64,000 nucleotides of DNA from Pseudomonadota bacterium. GTDB taxonomy: Bacteria; Pseudomonadota; Alphaproteobacteria; Rhodobacterales; Rhodobacteraceae. Location: the NCBI GenBank assembly GCA_038533575.1, contig JBCAYL010000003.1, positions 1 to 64,000 on the forward strand. Direction: 5' to 3'. Made by a program: the position numbers and the translations under genes. Under the pieces are notes generated by a model. It saw nothing but the letters and a program-made list of their open reading frames with translations, was not told where the DNA came from and made no database searches. Below are positions 21,161-30,124 of the stretch, in pieces; the first letter of the stretch is position 1; each line of letters starts with the position of its first letter.

Positions 21161-21982
21161 CTACGCCCGTGCACCCCAGCTCGCGGAGGCATGACGGCGC
21201 GTGTAAAATTCCAGCATGAACCCGATCACGATCAGCACAAGCGCGACGTAGATCGGATACTCGATGGAGGTATTCCGCGGCGCGTAGTTGATGAAGGCAA
21301 AGCCGCGCGCCTGATCGATGGCGTGAAAGAGCGGATTCCAGTCGAACATCGCAAGCATCACGGGCGGAAGCTGATTGGCCACGAACATCTTCCCCGATGC
21401 CACCATGTTGGCCCGGGTGTAGACCTGCGCGATGATACCCACGACGGAGGGCGACCACGGCTTGAGCGCGAGCAGGACGATCCCTACCGCCGCTCCGGCG
21501 AACCACGCGATGAGAAACATCCCAAAGGTCTGGATCGGGCGGTCGATGTCCACCGGCTCGAGGATGACGTGGTAGCCGAGGAGCACGATGATCGCCGTCA
21601 GCGTCTGGGTGTAGAGCGTGGCCAGCGCGGATCCCGCAAGGGCGATGAGCGTGTTCATCGGCGCGTGCTGCATCATCGGGCTCGCCGGGCCCTCGGATCC
21701 GAAGACCGCGTTGACCGTCTTGATGTGGGTCATGAAGAGGAAGATCCCCGACATGAGATAGACGAGAAAATCCCCGCGGATCGCCATGCTCCGCAGCCCG
21801 AGGATCGTGAACATGAGGTAGAAGGCCGCCACGAGCATGACCGCCTGAAGCATGTTGACCAGCAGGCCCATGAGCGCATTGGCGTGGCCGCGCCGGATAT
21901 TGCGCACGATGGAGTGGTAGATCAGCTCCAGTATGTTCGCGGCCGCCGAGCGCCGCGTGCGGATGCGTGACTGTTCAAACAT
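21161..21982 (-). CDS. ABC-2 polysaccharide export permease, KpsM/Wzm-like
   Basis: A 273-aa inner-membrane permease with about six hydrophobic segments: LLVNMLQAVMLVAAFYLMF, FLVYLMSGIFLF, a pair around residues 115-145, MFLIAWFAGAAVGIVLLAL and a C-terminal YPIYVALVLIVIGFMLEFY. The re-entrant-like stretch MFDWNPLFHAIDQARGFAF is typical of capsule and O-antigen exporters. The start is ATG 21982 (MFEQSRIRTRR), behind GAGGCAGAGGTCCC. No ATPase partner is in the window. It stands divergent from cysQ-kdsB at the edge of the polysaccharide region, which supports glycan export. The substrate is inferred only. Confidence 0.82.
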   Translation of the reverse strand: MFEQSRIRTRRSAAANILELIYHSIVRNIRRGHANALMGLLVNMLQAVMLVAAFYLMFTILGLRSMAIRGDFLVYLMSGIFLFMTHIKTVNAVFGSEGPASPMMQHAPMNTLIALAGSALATLYTQTLTAIIVLLGYHVILEPVDIDRPIQTFGMFLIAWFAGAAVGIVLLALKPWSPSVVGIIAQVYTRANMVASGKMFVANQLPPVMLAMFDWNPLFHAIDQARGFAFINYAPRNTSIEYPIYVALVLIVIGFMLEFYTRRHASASWGARA

Positions 21983-22133
21983 GGGACCTCTGCCTCGGTA
22001 CGCCTTATGTCGGCCCGGCAGGGCCGGGATCGGGGTGTCGTCACCCTCGTTACTCCGGCAGACCTTGCCCACCGGTTATCCCGCGATGATAAGGCGGGGC
22101 AGGAATCCGATCAAGAATTCGAAAGGCCGCGCC

Positions 22134-22931
22134 GTGGACTATGCAAAACTGGAAGAGGTCATGCGGCGCTTGGCGCTGGAGGCAGGCGAGAAGATCATGG
22201 AGATCTACGAGGCCGATGATTTCGACGTGAAGGTAAAATCGGATGCGAGCCCCGTGACCGAGGCCGACGAGGCAGCCGATGCGCTGATCTCGGCAGGCCT
22301 GCGCGCTGCCTTTCCGGAGGTGACGCTCGTCACGGAGGAGCAATCGGCCTCCCATGCCGTGCAGGCGGAGACCTTTCTCATCGTCGACCCGCTCGACGGG
22401 ACGAAGGAATTCATCCATCGCAGGGGTGATTTCACAGTCAATATCGCGCTGGTCGAAGGCGGCCGGCCCACGCGCGGCGTCGTCTACGCGCCCGCCAAGG
22501 GCCGCCTCTTTTACACCGATGCCGTGGGGCACACGGTGGAGGAGGAGGGGCCTTTCGATCTCGCCCGGCCCGGCGCGACACGGCCTCTTTCGGTGAAGGC
22601 GCCGGACAACGCCGCGCTCCTCGTCGTGGCGTCGAAATCGCATCGCTCGTTCGAGCTCGAAGAGTACATCGCGCGCTACAGCGTGGCCGACAGCAAGGCG
22701 GCGGGATCGTCGCTCAAGTTCTGCCTCATCGCCAGCGGAGAGGCGGACCTCTACCCCCGGTTGGGGCGCACCATGGAATGGGATACCGCGGCGGCCCATG
22801 CCGTCCTCGCGGGGGCGGGCGGCGCGGTCGTGCGGTTCGATGACCTGACGCCGCTTACCTACGGAAAGGCTGGCTACGAGAACCCCTATTTCATCGCTCA
22901 TGCGCCGGGCGTGGACCTCGTAAAGCCATGA
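22134..22931 (+). CDS. cysQ: 3'(2'),5'-bisphosphate nucleotidase CysQ
   Basis: Hydrolyses PAP (and PAPS) to AMP, relieving product inhibition of sulfotransferases. A 265-aa inositol-monophosphatase-fold enzyme with metal-site motifs EADEAAD, VTEEQ, DPLDGTKEF and the late WDTAAAHAVL. The start was set at GTG 22134 (VDYAKLEEVMRRLALEAGEKI), which aligns with family N-termini; ATG 22161 is an alternative. The stop overlaps the kdsB start by four bases. In this cluster its natural partner is the sulfotransferase-like protein at 28686. Confidence 0.93.
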   Translation: MDYAKLEEVMRRLALEAGEKIMEIYEADDFDVKVKSDASPVTEADEAADALISAGLRAAFPEVTLVTEEQSASHAVQAETFLIVDPLDGTKEFIHRRGDFTVNIALVEGGRPTRGVVYAPAKGRLFYTDAVGHTVEEEGPFDLARPGATRPLSVKAPDNAALLVVASKSHRSFELEEYIARYSVADSKAAGSSLKFCLIASGEADLYPRLGRTMEWDTAAAHAVLAGAGGAVVRFDDLTPLTYGKAGYENPYFIAHAPGVDLVKP

Positions 22932-23728
22932 AGACCCTCATCGTCATTCCCGCGCGCTATGCCTCGACGCGTTATCCCGGGAAGCCGCTTGTCGCGCTCC
23001 GCGGTGCGACGGGCGAGGCGCGGAGCCTTCTTGCGCGCTCCTGGGAGGCTGCGCAGGGCGTGGCGGGCATCGACCGGGTGGTGATCGCCACCGACGACAG
23101 GCGCATCGAAGCCGCCGGGCAGGCGCTCGGCGCGGACGTTGTCATGACCTCGCCTGCCGCCGCCAACGGGACAGAGCGCGTGGCAGAGGCCCATGCCGCG
23201 CTGGGCGGCGGCTATGACATCGTGGTCAATCTGCAAGGCGACGCGCCGCTCACGCCCGCCTGGTTCGTGGAGGAGCTCGTCGCCGGGCTCAAGGCCACGC
23301 CAGAGGCCGATATCGCGACGCCCGTGCTGCGCTGCGACGGGCGGGCGCTCAACGGCTTCCTCGAGGATCGGAAGGCCGGGCGCGTGGGCGGGACCACCGC
23401 CGTCTTCGGCGCGGGGCGTCGCGGGCTCTACTTCTCCAAGGAAGTGATCCCTTTCACAGCGCGCCGATATGCCGAGGACGAAGCGACCCCTGTCTTTCAC
23501 CACGTTGGGGTCTATGCCTACCGGCCCGGGGCCCTCGCGGACTATCCCGGCTGGCCCATTGGCCCCCTCGAGACGCTCGAAGGCCTCGAGCAGCTGCGCT
23601 TTCTCGAGCAGGGGCGGGAGGTGCTTTGCGTCGAGGTCGAGGCGCGCGGGCGGGAGTTCTGGGAACTCAACAATCCCGAGGACGTGGCCCGGATCGAACG
23701 CATCCTCGCGGATGCGGGGCTGCGCTGA
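22928..23728 (+). CDS. kdsB: 3-deoxy-manno-octulosonate cytidylyltransferase (CMP-Kdo synthetase)
   Basis: Activates Kdo as CMP-Kdo for LPS or for capsule linkers. The 266-aa protein shows IPARYASTRYPGKPL at residues 7-21, VVIATDDRRI, the NGTERVAEA motif, NLQGDAPL with the catalytic Asp, and HHVGVYAYRP. Overlap with cysQ (ATGA) implies coupled translation. It can serve the LPS pathway, whose kdsD gene lies at 33258, or a Kdo-based capsule anchor. A second kdsB elsewhere in the genome would favour the capsule role. Confidence 0.94.
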   Translation: MKTLIVIPARYASTRYPGKPLVALRGATGEARSLLARSWEAAQGVAGIDRVVIATDDRRIEAAGQALGADVVMTSPAAANGTERVAEAHAALGGGYDIVVNLQGDAPLTPAWFVEELVAGLKATPEADIATPVLRCDGRALNGFLEDRKAGRVGGTTAVFGAGRRGLYFSKEVIPFTARRYAEDEATPVFHHVGVYAYRPGALADYPGWPIGPLETLEGLEQLRFLEQGREVLCVEVEARGREFWELNNPEDVARIERILADAGLR

Positions 23729-23852
23729 GGGTCGGCGGCATGTCGCAATTACATCGCATCCGGTCCGAGTTTCAGGCAGGCTCTCGCCATCGGCTCGAAA
23801 TCGGGCTTTTCGGTGCGCGCCGTTACGGTATGACGAGTGAAAAGAGGGTCCC

Positions 23853-24746
23853 ATGGCCAAAAAGGTGACGAAGGCGATCTTCCCCGTGGCGGGGCAAGGC
23901 ACGCGGTTTCTCCCGGCGACGAAGTCTGTTCCGAAAGAGATCATGACCCTCGTGGATCGCCCGTTGATCCAGTACGCCATCGACGAGGCGCGGGCCGCCG
24001 GCATCAAGGAATTCATCTTCGTGACCTCGCGCGGGAAATCCGCGCTGGAGGATTATTTCGACCACGCGCCGGAGCTCGAGGGGACGCTCAAGAAGAAGGG
24101 CAAGACCGCGCTTCTCGAAACGCTGAAGTCGACCAACATGGAATCGGGGGCCATCGCCTATATCCGCCAGCATCGCGCGTTGGGCCTCGGGCATGCGGTC
24201 TGGTGCGCACGGCGGCTCGTCCATAACGAGCCCTTCGCCGTGATCCTCCCCGACGATGTGATCGCCGGCAAGGAAAGCTGCCTGAAGCAGATGGTAGAGG
24301 CCTACAACGAGACGGGCGGCAATATCGTGGCGGCCATGGAGGTGCCTCAGGAGAAAGTGTCCTCTTACGGCGTGCTCGACGTGGCCGAGGACATGGGTCA
24401 TCTCGTTTCGGCGAAGGGCCTCGTGGAAAAGCCGGAAGCCTCCGCTGCGCCGTCGAACCTCGCCGTGATCGGCCGGTATATCCTCAAGCCGTCGGTCATG
24501 ACCCATCTCAACCGCATGAAGAGCGGCGCGGGTGGAGAGATCCAGCTCACCGACGCCATCGCGAAGGAGCTCGAGGAGGGCGAGAGCGTCTACGGTCTCC
24601 GCTTCCGGGGGCAGCGCTTCGATTGTGGCTCAAAGGCCGGGTTCCTGCAGGCGACGGTGGCCTTCGGCCTCGCCCGGGAAGACCTGCGTGACGAGTTCTC
24701 TTCCTATCTCGACGAGCTGAGCGCGGCCCGCAAAGCCGCGCAGTAG
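23853..24746 (+). CDS. galU: UTP-glucose-1-phosphate uridylyltransferase
   Basis: Makes UDP-glucose for surface glycans. The 297-aa enzyme has the nucleotidyltransferase N-terminus FPVAGQGTRFLPATKSVPKE, then PLIQYAIDEA, FVTSRGKSALEDYFD and AVILPDDVI. The C-terminal GGEIQLTDAI and FDCGSKAGFLQATVAF are also family features. ATG 23853 follows GAAAAGAGGGTCCC. It is 5 bases from the next glycosyltransferase gene and so probably cotranscribed with it. Confidence 0.97.
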   Translation: MAKKVTKAIFPVAGQGTRFLPATKSVPKEIMTLVDRPLIQYAIDEARAAGIKEFIFVTSRGKSALEDYFDHAPELEGTLKKKGKTALLETLKSTNMESGAIAYIRQHRALGLGHAVWCARRLVHNEPFAVILPDDVIAGKESCLKQMVEAYNETGGNIVAAMEVPQEKVSSYGVLDVAEDMGHLVSAKGLVEKPEASAAPSNLAVIGRYILKPSVMTHLNRMKSGAGGEIQLTDAIAKELEEGESVYGLRFRGQRFDCGSKAGFLQATVAFGLAREDLRDEFSSYLDELSAARKAAQ

Positions 24747-24751
24747 CGCTC

Positions 24752-25786
24752 ATGGCTGGCGCCGCCGCGGAGCTCTGGCTGGCCTACAAGCTGCGCTGGC
24801 GCCGGCGGAAGTATCTCGCCCGCGCGTGGCGGAAGCGGCATGAGCTGACGCCGGTGAATTTCAGGCTTCACGACGCGCCGGGCCACCGCATCCTGTGCTT
24901 TTCCACCATGCGCAACGAGATCGCGCGACTGCCGTTCTGGCTCGAGCACCATCGGGCGCTGGGCGTGGAACACTTCCTCATCGTCGACAATTGCTCCGAT
25001 GACGGGACGACGGACTACCTCGCCCAGGCCCCGGATGTCAGCCTGTGGCGGACGGCTGCGAGCTACAAGGCGGCGCGCTTCGGCGTGGACTGGCTCAACC
25101 GTCTCCAGCATCTCTACGCGCCGGGCCGTTGGGCGCTCACGCTGGATGCGGATGAGTGTCTAACATACCCCGAAGCGGCCTCTCGCCCCTTGCCTGAGCT
25201 CTGTGAGTGGCTCGACGCGCGCGGCATCGAGAGCTTTGGTGCGCTGATGCTCGATCTCTATCCCGATGGCCCCTTGGGCGCGGCTCCCTACGCGCCCGGG
25301 CGCCCGGTCTGGGAGACGCTCACGCATTTCGACGCGCACGGCTATACGTGGGAATACCAGCCGAAATTCAGGAACATCTCGATCCGGGGTGGGCCGCGCA
25401 AGCGGGTCTTCTTCGCGGATGCGCCCGATCATGCGCCCCACCTCCACAAGGTGCCGCTCGTGAAATGGCGGCGCGGGTTGGCCTATGCGAGCTCGACACA
25501 TCTCGCTCTGCCCCGGCGGCTCAACGATGCTTTTGACGCGCGCCATGCACGGCCCACGGGCGTTCTTCTCCATTCAAAGCTTCTGCCCGAGGTCGTCACC
25601 AAATCCGCCGAGGAAAAGCTCCGCGCCGAGCATTTCACCCATCCCGATCGCTACGGGGCTTATTACGACCGCCTCACGCAAAGCCCGACCCTCATCGGGG
25701 CGCCCTCGACCCGCTATGACGGCCCGGCGCAGCTCGAGGCGCTCGGCCTCATGCGCCGGGGGGAGTGGCCAAACGGCCCGAGGTGA
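24752..25786 (+). CDS. Glycosyltransferase, PF13704 (family 2-like), copy 1
   Basis: A 344-aa cytoplasmic glycosyltransferase. It has a basic N-terminus, then the nucleotide-sugar domain CFSTMRNEIARLPFWLEHHR (residues about 50-70) and FLIVDNCSDDGTTDYL. The metal-binding DxD is in LTLDADECLTYP. Downstream signatures are KFRNISIRGGPRKRVFF and LVKWRRGLAYASSTH. It follows galU at 5 bases. The next gene is a paralogue with the same motif order. Sugar donor and acceptor are not predictable by eye. Confidence 0.85.
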   Translation: MAGAAAELWLAYKLRWRRRKYLARAWRKRHELTPVNFRLHDAPGHRILCFSTMRNEIARLPFWLEHHRALGVEHFLIVDNCSDDGTTDYLAQAPDVSLWRTAASYKAARFGVDWLNRLQHLYAPGRWALTLDADECLTYPEAASRPLPELCEWLDARGIESFGALMLDLYPDGPLGAAPYAPGRPVWETLTHFDAHGYTWEYQPKFRNISIRGGPRKRVFFADAPDHAPHLHKVPLVKWRRGLAYASSTHLALPRRLNDAFDARHARPTGVLLHSKLLPEVVTKSAEEKLRAEHFTHPDRYGAYYDRLTQSPTLIGAPSTRYDGPAQLEALGLMRRGEWPNGPR

Positions 25787-25968
25787 GTCTTTCGTGACGC
25801 AGGGTCGTGTCCAACTGGGGGACAATTCCTTGTCTGGTGCAGCCGGAGCACCTACACCTTGAGAAAGCCTTGCGAGAACAGGGCACCAGCGGCATGGGCA
25901 GCGGGCGAGGGTTAACCAATCCTTGGGCAAAACGGCCTACGGTCGCGCAGGAGGCAACGGGGTAACCT

Positions 25969-26979
25969 TTGGGCGTTTTGCAGACATACCGCATGCGTTT
26001 ACGCCGCAAGCGTTACATCGTGCGAGGGCTGCGCAAGCGCCGCGAGCTGCGCTCCGTCGTCAACCGCACATCCGAGATCAAGCCGGACGATATCCTGCTC
26101 TTCTGTACGCAGCGGAACGAGAAGGTCCGCCTGCCCTACTTCCTGAAGTACTACCGCGATCTGGGCGTCGATCATTTCATCTTCGTCGACAATGACAGCT
26201 CGGACGGCTCCGCGCCCTATCTCGCCGCCCAGAGGGATGTCTCGCTGTGGCACACTGAGGCGAGTTACAAGCGCGCGCGCTACGGGGTGGACTGGCTCAA
26301 TTACCTGATGCGCCAATACGCCCACGGGCATTGGTGCCTGACGGTGGATCCCGATGAATTCCTCGTCTACCCGTTTTGCGATACGCGGCCCCTCCCCGCG
26401 CTGACGGACTGGCTCGATGCCTCCGGACACCAGTCCATGGGCGCCATGCTCCTCGACATGTATCCCAAGGGACGTATGGACGCGCTGCCCTACCGCGAGG
26501 GTCAGAATCCGCTCGAGATCGCGAGCTGGTTTGACAGCGGGAATTACTCGATCTCCGAGAACCACACCTATCGCAATCTCTGGATTCAGGGCGGCCCCCG
26601 GGCGCGGAAATTCTTCCCCATGGACCCGCGGCGTGCGCCGGCGCTCAACAAGATCCCGCTGGTGAAGTGGCGGCGCTCCTATGTCTATGTCAGCTCGACC
26701 CACATGCTGCTGCCGCGCAAGCTCAACCGCGTGTTTGACCCGACGGGGGGCGAAAAGGCCTCGGGCGCGCTCCTCCACACGAAGTTTCTCGATACCTTCG
26801 CCGAGAAGGCAAGCGAGGAGCTGAAGCGCGGCCAGCACTATGCCCGCTCGTCGGAATACAAGGCCTATGCCGAGGGGATCGCGCAGGATCCGGACCTCTG
26901 GTGTAAATGGTCGGAGAAATACATCAACTGGCGCCAGCTCGAGATCCTCGGCCTCATGTCCAAGGGCAACTGGGCATGA
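25969..26979 (+). CDS. Glycosyltransferase, PF13704 (family 2-like), copy 2
   Basis: A 336-aa paralogue of the preceding gene, sharing the block order RNExxRLPxxL, VDNxSxDG, SYKxARxGVDWLN, a D-x-D in LTVDPDEFLVYP and LVKWRRSYVYVSSTHM. The start is ambiguous: TTG 25969 (MGVLQTYRMRLRRK) lies 14 bases after GGAGG (25950-25954), while ATG 25993 is in frame eight codons later. The stop overlaps the following gene by four bases. The 182 bases between the two copies hold no gene that I can support. Confidence 0.84.
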   Translation: MGVLQTYRMRLRRKRYIVRGLRKRRELRSVVNRTSEIKPDDILLFCTQRNEKVRLPYFLKYYRDLGVDHFIFVDNDSSDGSAPYLAAQRDVSLWHTEASYKRARYGVDWLNYLMRQYAHGHWCLTVDPDEFLVYPFCDTRPLPALTDWLDASGHQSMGAMLLDMYPKGRMDALPYREGQNPLEIASWFDSGNYSISENHTYRNLWIQGGPRARKFFPMDPRRAPALNKIPLVKWRRSYVYVSSTHMLLPRKLNRVFDPTGGEKASGALLHTKFLDTFAEKASEELKRGQHYARSSEYKAYAEGIAQDPDLWCKWSEKYINWRQLEILGLMSKGNWA

Positions 26980-28682
26980 CCGCCTCGCTGGGCATCGTCA
27001 TGCTCGTGCACAACGCGCTCAATCGCGCCGAGCAGGTGGCCCGGCACTGGGCGGCGGCGGGGTGCCCGGTTGTGATCCACGTGGACCGCAACGTGAAGAA
27101 TGCCGTCAATGCTGCCTTCGTGAAGGCGCTGGCCGACGAGCCACTCGTGCAGTTTTCCTCCCGCCACCGCTGCGAATGGGGCACCTGGGGCATCGTGGCA
27201 GGCACGCAGGCCGCGGCGGAGCAGCTCCTCGCCGGGTTTCCGGACGTGCGCCATGTCTTTCTCGCCTCGGGCGCGTGCCTGCCGCTGCGCCCGGTGGACG
27301 AACTCATCGCCTATCTCGACGAGCGTCCGCGCACGGATTTCATCGAGAGCGCCACGACGGCGGATGTTCCCTGGACGGTGGGCGGCCTCGACGAGGAACG
27401 ATTCACGCTGCATTTCCCATTCTCGTGGAAAAAGCAGCGCAAGCTTTTCGACCGCGCGGTGGAGCTCCAGCGCAAGCTCGGCATCAAGCGCAAGGTGCCG
27501 CCGGGGATCGTGCCTCACATGGGCTCGCAATGGTGGTGCCTGACGCGGCGTACGCTGAGCGCGATCCTGAGCTCTCCGGACCGCGCCTACCACGATGCCT
27601 ATTTCTCCACCGTTTGGATCCCGGATGAGAGCTATTTTCAGACTCTGTGCCGCCTGTATTCGTCCGATGTGCAGAGCCGCTCCCTGACGCTGTCAAAGTT
27701 CGACCATCAGGGTAAACCGCACATCTTCTACGACGATCACCTGCAGCTTCTGCGGCGCTCGGATTGCTTTGTGGCGCGCAAGATCTGGCCGCGGGCCAAC
27801 CTGCTCTACGACAGTTTCCTGACCGATGCAGCTCACGCGATGAAGAAGGCGGAGCCGGATCGTGGCAAGATCGACCGTGTCTTTTCCCGCGCCATCGACC
27901 TGCGCGTCCGCGGTCGGCCAGGGCTCTACATGCAGTCACGCTTCCCGCGGAAGCAGTGGGACAATTGCACGACGGCGGCGCCCTACACCGTCTTCGAGGG
28001 GTTCACCGATATCTTCGAGGATTGGGAGGAGTGGCTTTCCAAGAATACAGGCGCGCGGGTGCACGGGCACCTCTTCGCCGAGAACTGGGTGCAATTCTCC
28101 GGCCGTGAAAAGAGCTTTGCCGGTGCGCTCTATGACAGCGCCGAGGCACGGGATTACAACCCGCGTTCCTTCCTCACCAACCTGATCTGGAACACGCGGG
28201 GCGAGCACCAGTGCTTCCAGTTCGGCCCGTGGGACAGCCAATTCATCCATTGGGACCTCGCAAAAGACCCCAACGCCCGGATCTACGTCATCACTGGCTC
28301 CTGGGCGTTGCAGCATTTCCGTTCCAACGCGGATTTCATCGATATCCGGCGCGATGCGGCCTGGCGGCAGAAGATCGAGGCGGACCACCTCTACGCGCTC
28401 AAGAGCGAATGGGCCGCCGCCAAGGTCAAGGTGCTGACCATGACCGAATTCATCGAAAGTCCCATGGAGCACCTCCAGAACATCATCGATGACCTCGCCG
28501 GCGAAGGGGCGCGGCGCCTTACGGAAGCGCCCCGGATGCACAATCTCAAGGGCTTCGGGAAATTCCTCCAGACGCTGAAGAACGAGGGGATGCATCCATA
28601 CCTGATGGGCGATTACCCGATCAACGACATGCCCGAGCGTCCGCGGCAGCGCGCGCGGCGGCCCTATCTCGTCAAGAAGTGA
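26976..28682 (+). CDS. GT14-like (core-2/I-branching) glycosyltransferase with DUF5928-type C-terminus
   Basis: A 568-aa protein. The first part (residues about 1-260) has GT14/beta-1,6-GlcNAc-transferase features: IVMLVHNALNRAEQVARHW, VVIHVDRNVK, FLASGACLPLRPVDEL, DFIES and GSQWWCLTRRTL, then WIPDESYFQTL. The second part (from about 300) is a long conserved region I associate with DUF5928 in Rhodobacteraceae, containing YNPRSFLTNLIWN and FGPWDSQFIHWD. The start was set at ATG 26976, inside the preceding stop (ATGA), rather than an upstream in-frame site. It probably adds a branch or a final sugar to the locus glycan. Confidence 0.82.
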   Translation: MTASLGIVMLVHNALNRAEQVARHWAAAGCPVVIHVDRNVKNAVNAAFVKALADEPLVQFSSRHRCEWGTWGIVAGTQAAAEQLLAGFPDVRHVFLASGACLPLRPVDELIAYLDERPRTDFIESATTADVPWTVGGLDEERFTLHFPFSWKKQRKLFDRAVELQRKLGIKRKVPPGIVPHMGSQWWCLTRRTLSAILSSPDRAYHDAYFSTVWIPDESYFQTLCRLYSSDVQSRSLTLSKFDHQGKPHIFYDDHLQLLRRSDCFVARKIWPRANLLYDSFLTDAAHAMKKAEPDRGKIDRVFSRAIDLRVRGRPGLYMQSRFPRKQWDNCTTAAPYTVFEGFTDIFEDWEEWLSKNTGARVHGHLFAENWVQFSGREKSFAGALYDSAEARDYNPRSFLTNLIWNTRGEHQCFQFGPWDSQFIHWDLAKDPNARIYVITGSWALQHFRSNADFIDIRRDAAWRQKIEADHLYALKSEWAAAKVKVLTMTEFIESPMEHLQNIIDDLAGEGARRLTEAPRMHNLKGFGKFLQTLKNEGMHPYLMGDYPINDMPERPRQRARRPYLVKK

Positions 28683-28685
28683 GCC

Positions 28686-30098
28686 ATGGCGCAGTTTGAT
28701 ACCTTCGTGCTCTTTGCCGAGATGCGCACGGGCTCGAACCTGCTGGAAGCCAATCTCAATCTCTATCCCGATCTCGCCTGTCTCGGAGAGGTCTTCAATC
28801 CGGTTTTTCTCGCTTATCCGGGCACGGAAGAGCTATTGGGCTTTGACCAGGCCGCGCGCGACGCGGACCCGCGCGCGCTCCTTGCCGCGATCAAGGCGGA
28901 GCCCGGGGTGCAGGGCTTTCGCTACTTCCATGACCACCATCCCGGCGTGCTCGACGCGGTTCTCGAAGATCGCCAATGCGCCAAGATCATCCTCACCCGA
29001 AACCCGGTGGATAGCTACGTCAGCTGGAAGATCGCCCAAGCCACGGGACAGTGGAAGCTCACCAACGCCACCAACAAGCGTGCCGCCAAGGCGCAGTTCG
29101 ATGCGGCCGAGTTCGAAACGCATCTCGACGCCTTGCAGGCCTTTCAGCTCAAGGTCATGGGCGCGCTGCAAAAGACGGGGCAAACAGCCTTCTACCTCGC
29201 CTACGAGGACTTGCAGGACATCGATGTGATGAACGGGCTCGCGGCCTATCTCGGCTCTGACACGGCGCTCGACGGCCTTTCTAAGAAGCTCAAGAAGCAA
29301 AACCCTGCGCCGCTCGCCGACAAGGTGGAGAACTTCTCGGAGATGGAAGCGGCGCTGGCCCGGCTTGACCGCTTCGACCTCTCACGCACGCCCTATTTCG
29401 AGCCGCGCCGTGGCCCGGCGATTCCGGGTTGGGCGGCGGCGGCGGATGCCCCTCTTCTTTTCATGCCGATCCGTTCGGGGCCGGCGCCCGCGATAAAGGC
29501 GTGGCTTGCGCGGTTTGGCGCGGGCGGGCTCGTGGAGGATTTCAGCCAAAAGAAGCTCAGGCAATGGAAGCGCGGGCATGCCGGGCATCGCAGCTTCACG
29601 GTCGTGCGCCACCCGCTGGCGCGCGCCTACCAGGCCTTCGAGGACCACATCCTCGGGACCGGCAAGGGCAGCTTCCCTGCGATCAGAGAGACGCTCATGC
29701 GGGTCTACAAGGTGCCCATCCTGGCCGAGGGCCCGGACGAGGACTGGACGGCGGAGGCACAGCGTGCGGCGTTCGAGGCGTACCTGGGCTTCGTGAAGAT
29801 GAACCTCGATGGCCAGACAGCCGTGCGGGTGGATGCAAGCTGGGCCACGCAGGCGCAGACGATCCAGGGCTTTTCCGAGTTCCTTGCGCCAGACATGATC
29901 CTGCGGGAGCCCAACCTCGGCACGGAGCTCGCGATGCTGTGCGAGCTTGTGGGTGAGGAGCCGCCGGAGCTGCCGGCTACGGCCGGGACCCACACGATCC
30001 CCCTCGCAGAGATCTACGACGACCGCCTCGAGGCGCGCGCGCGGGATGTCTATCAGCGGGATTACCTGACCTTCGGCTTCGCAGACTGGCAGCCGTAA
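28686..30098 (+). CDS. Protein with two sulfotransferase-like domains (NodH-type)
   Basis: A 470-aa protein predicted to transfer sulfate from PAPS to a glycan. The first half has a 5'-phosphosulfate loop AEMRTGSNLLEANL (residues 12-25) and a 3'-phosphate-binding IILTRNPVDSYVSW (101-114). The second half has a degenerate loop MPIRSGPAPAIKAWL (260-274) and a good 3' motif TVVRHPLARAYQAF (305-318) like that of carbohydrate sulfotransferases. It therefore looks like a fusion or an internal duplication of two diverged units. It starts three bases after the DUF5928 gene and ends the plus-strand cluster. cysQ upstream fits PAP disposal. Confidence 0.8.
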   Translation: MAQFDTFVLFAEMRTGSNLLEANLNLYPDLACLGEVFNPVFLAYPGTEELLGFDQAARDADPRALLAAIKAEPGVQGFRYFHDHHPGVLDAVLEDRQCAKIILTRNPVDSYVSWKIAQATGQWKLTNATNKRAAKAQFDAAEFETHLDALQAFQLKVMGALQKTGQTAFYLAYEDLQDIDVMNGLAAYLGSDTALDGLSKKLKKQNPAPLADKVENFSEMEAALARLDRFDLSRTPYFEPRRGPAIPGWAAAADAPLLFMPIRSGPAPAIKAWLARFGAGGLVEDFSQKKLRQWKRGHAGHRSFTVVRHPLARAYQAFEDHILGTGKGSFPAIRETLMRVYKVPILAEGPDEDWTAEAQRAAFEAYLGFVKMNLDGQTAVRVDASWATQAQTIQGFSEFLAPDMILREPNLGTELAMLCELVGEEPPELPATAGTHTIPLAEIYDDRLEARARDVYQRDYLTFGFADWQP

Positions 30099-30124
30099 GG
30101 CGCTGGGCCAGCGGGTGGCCGGTG

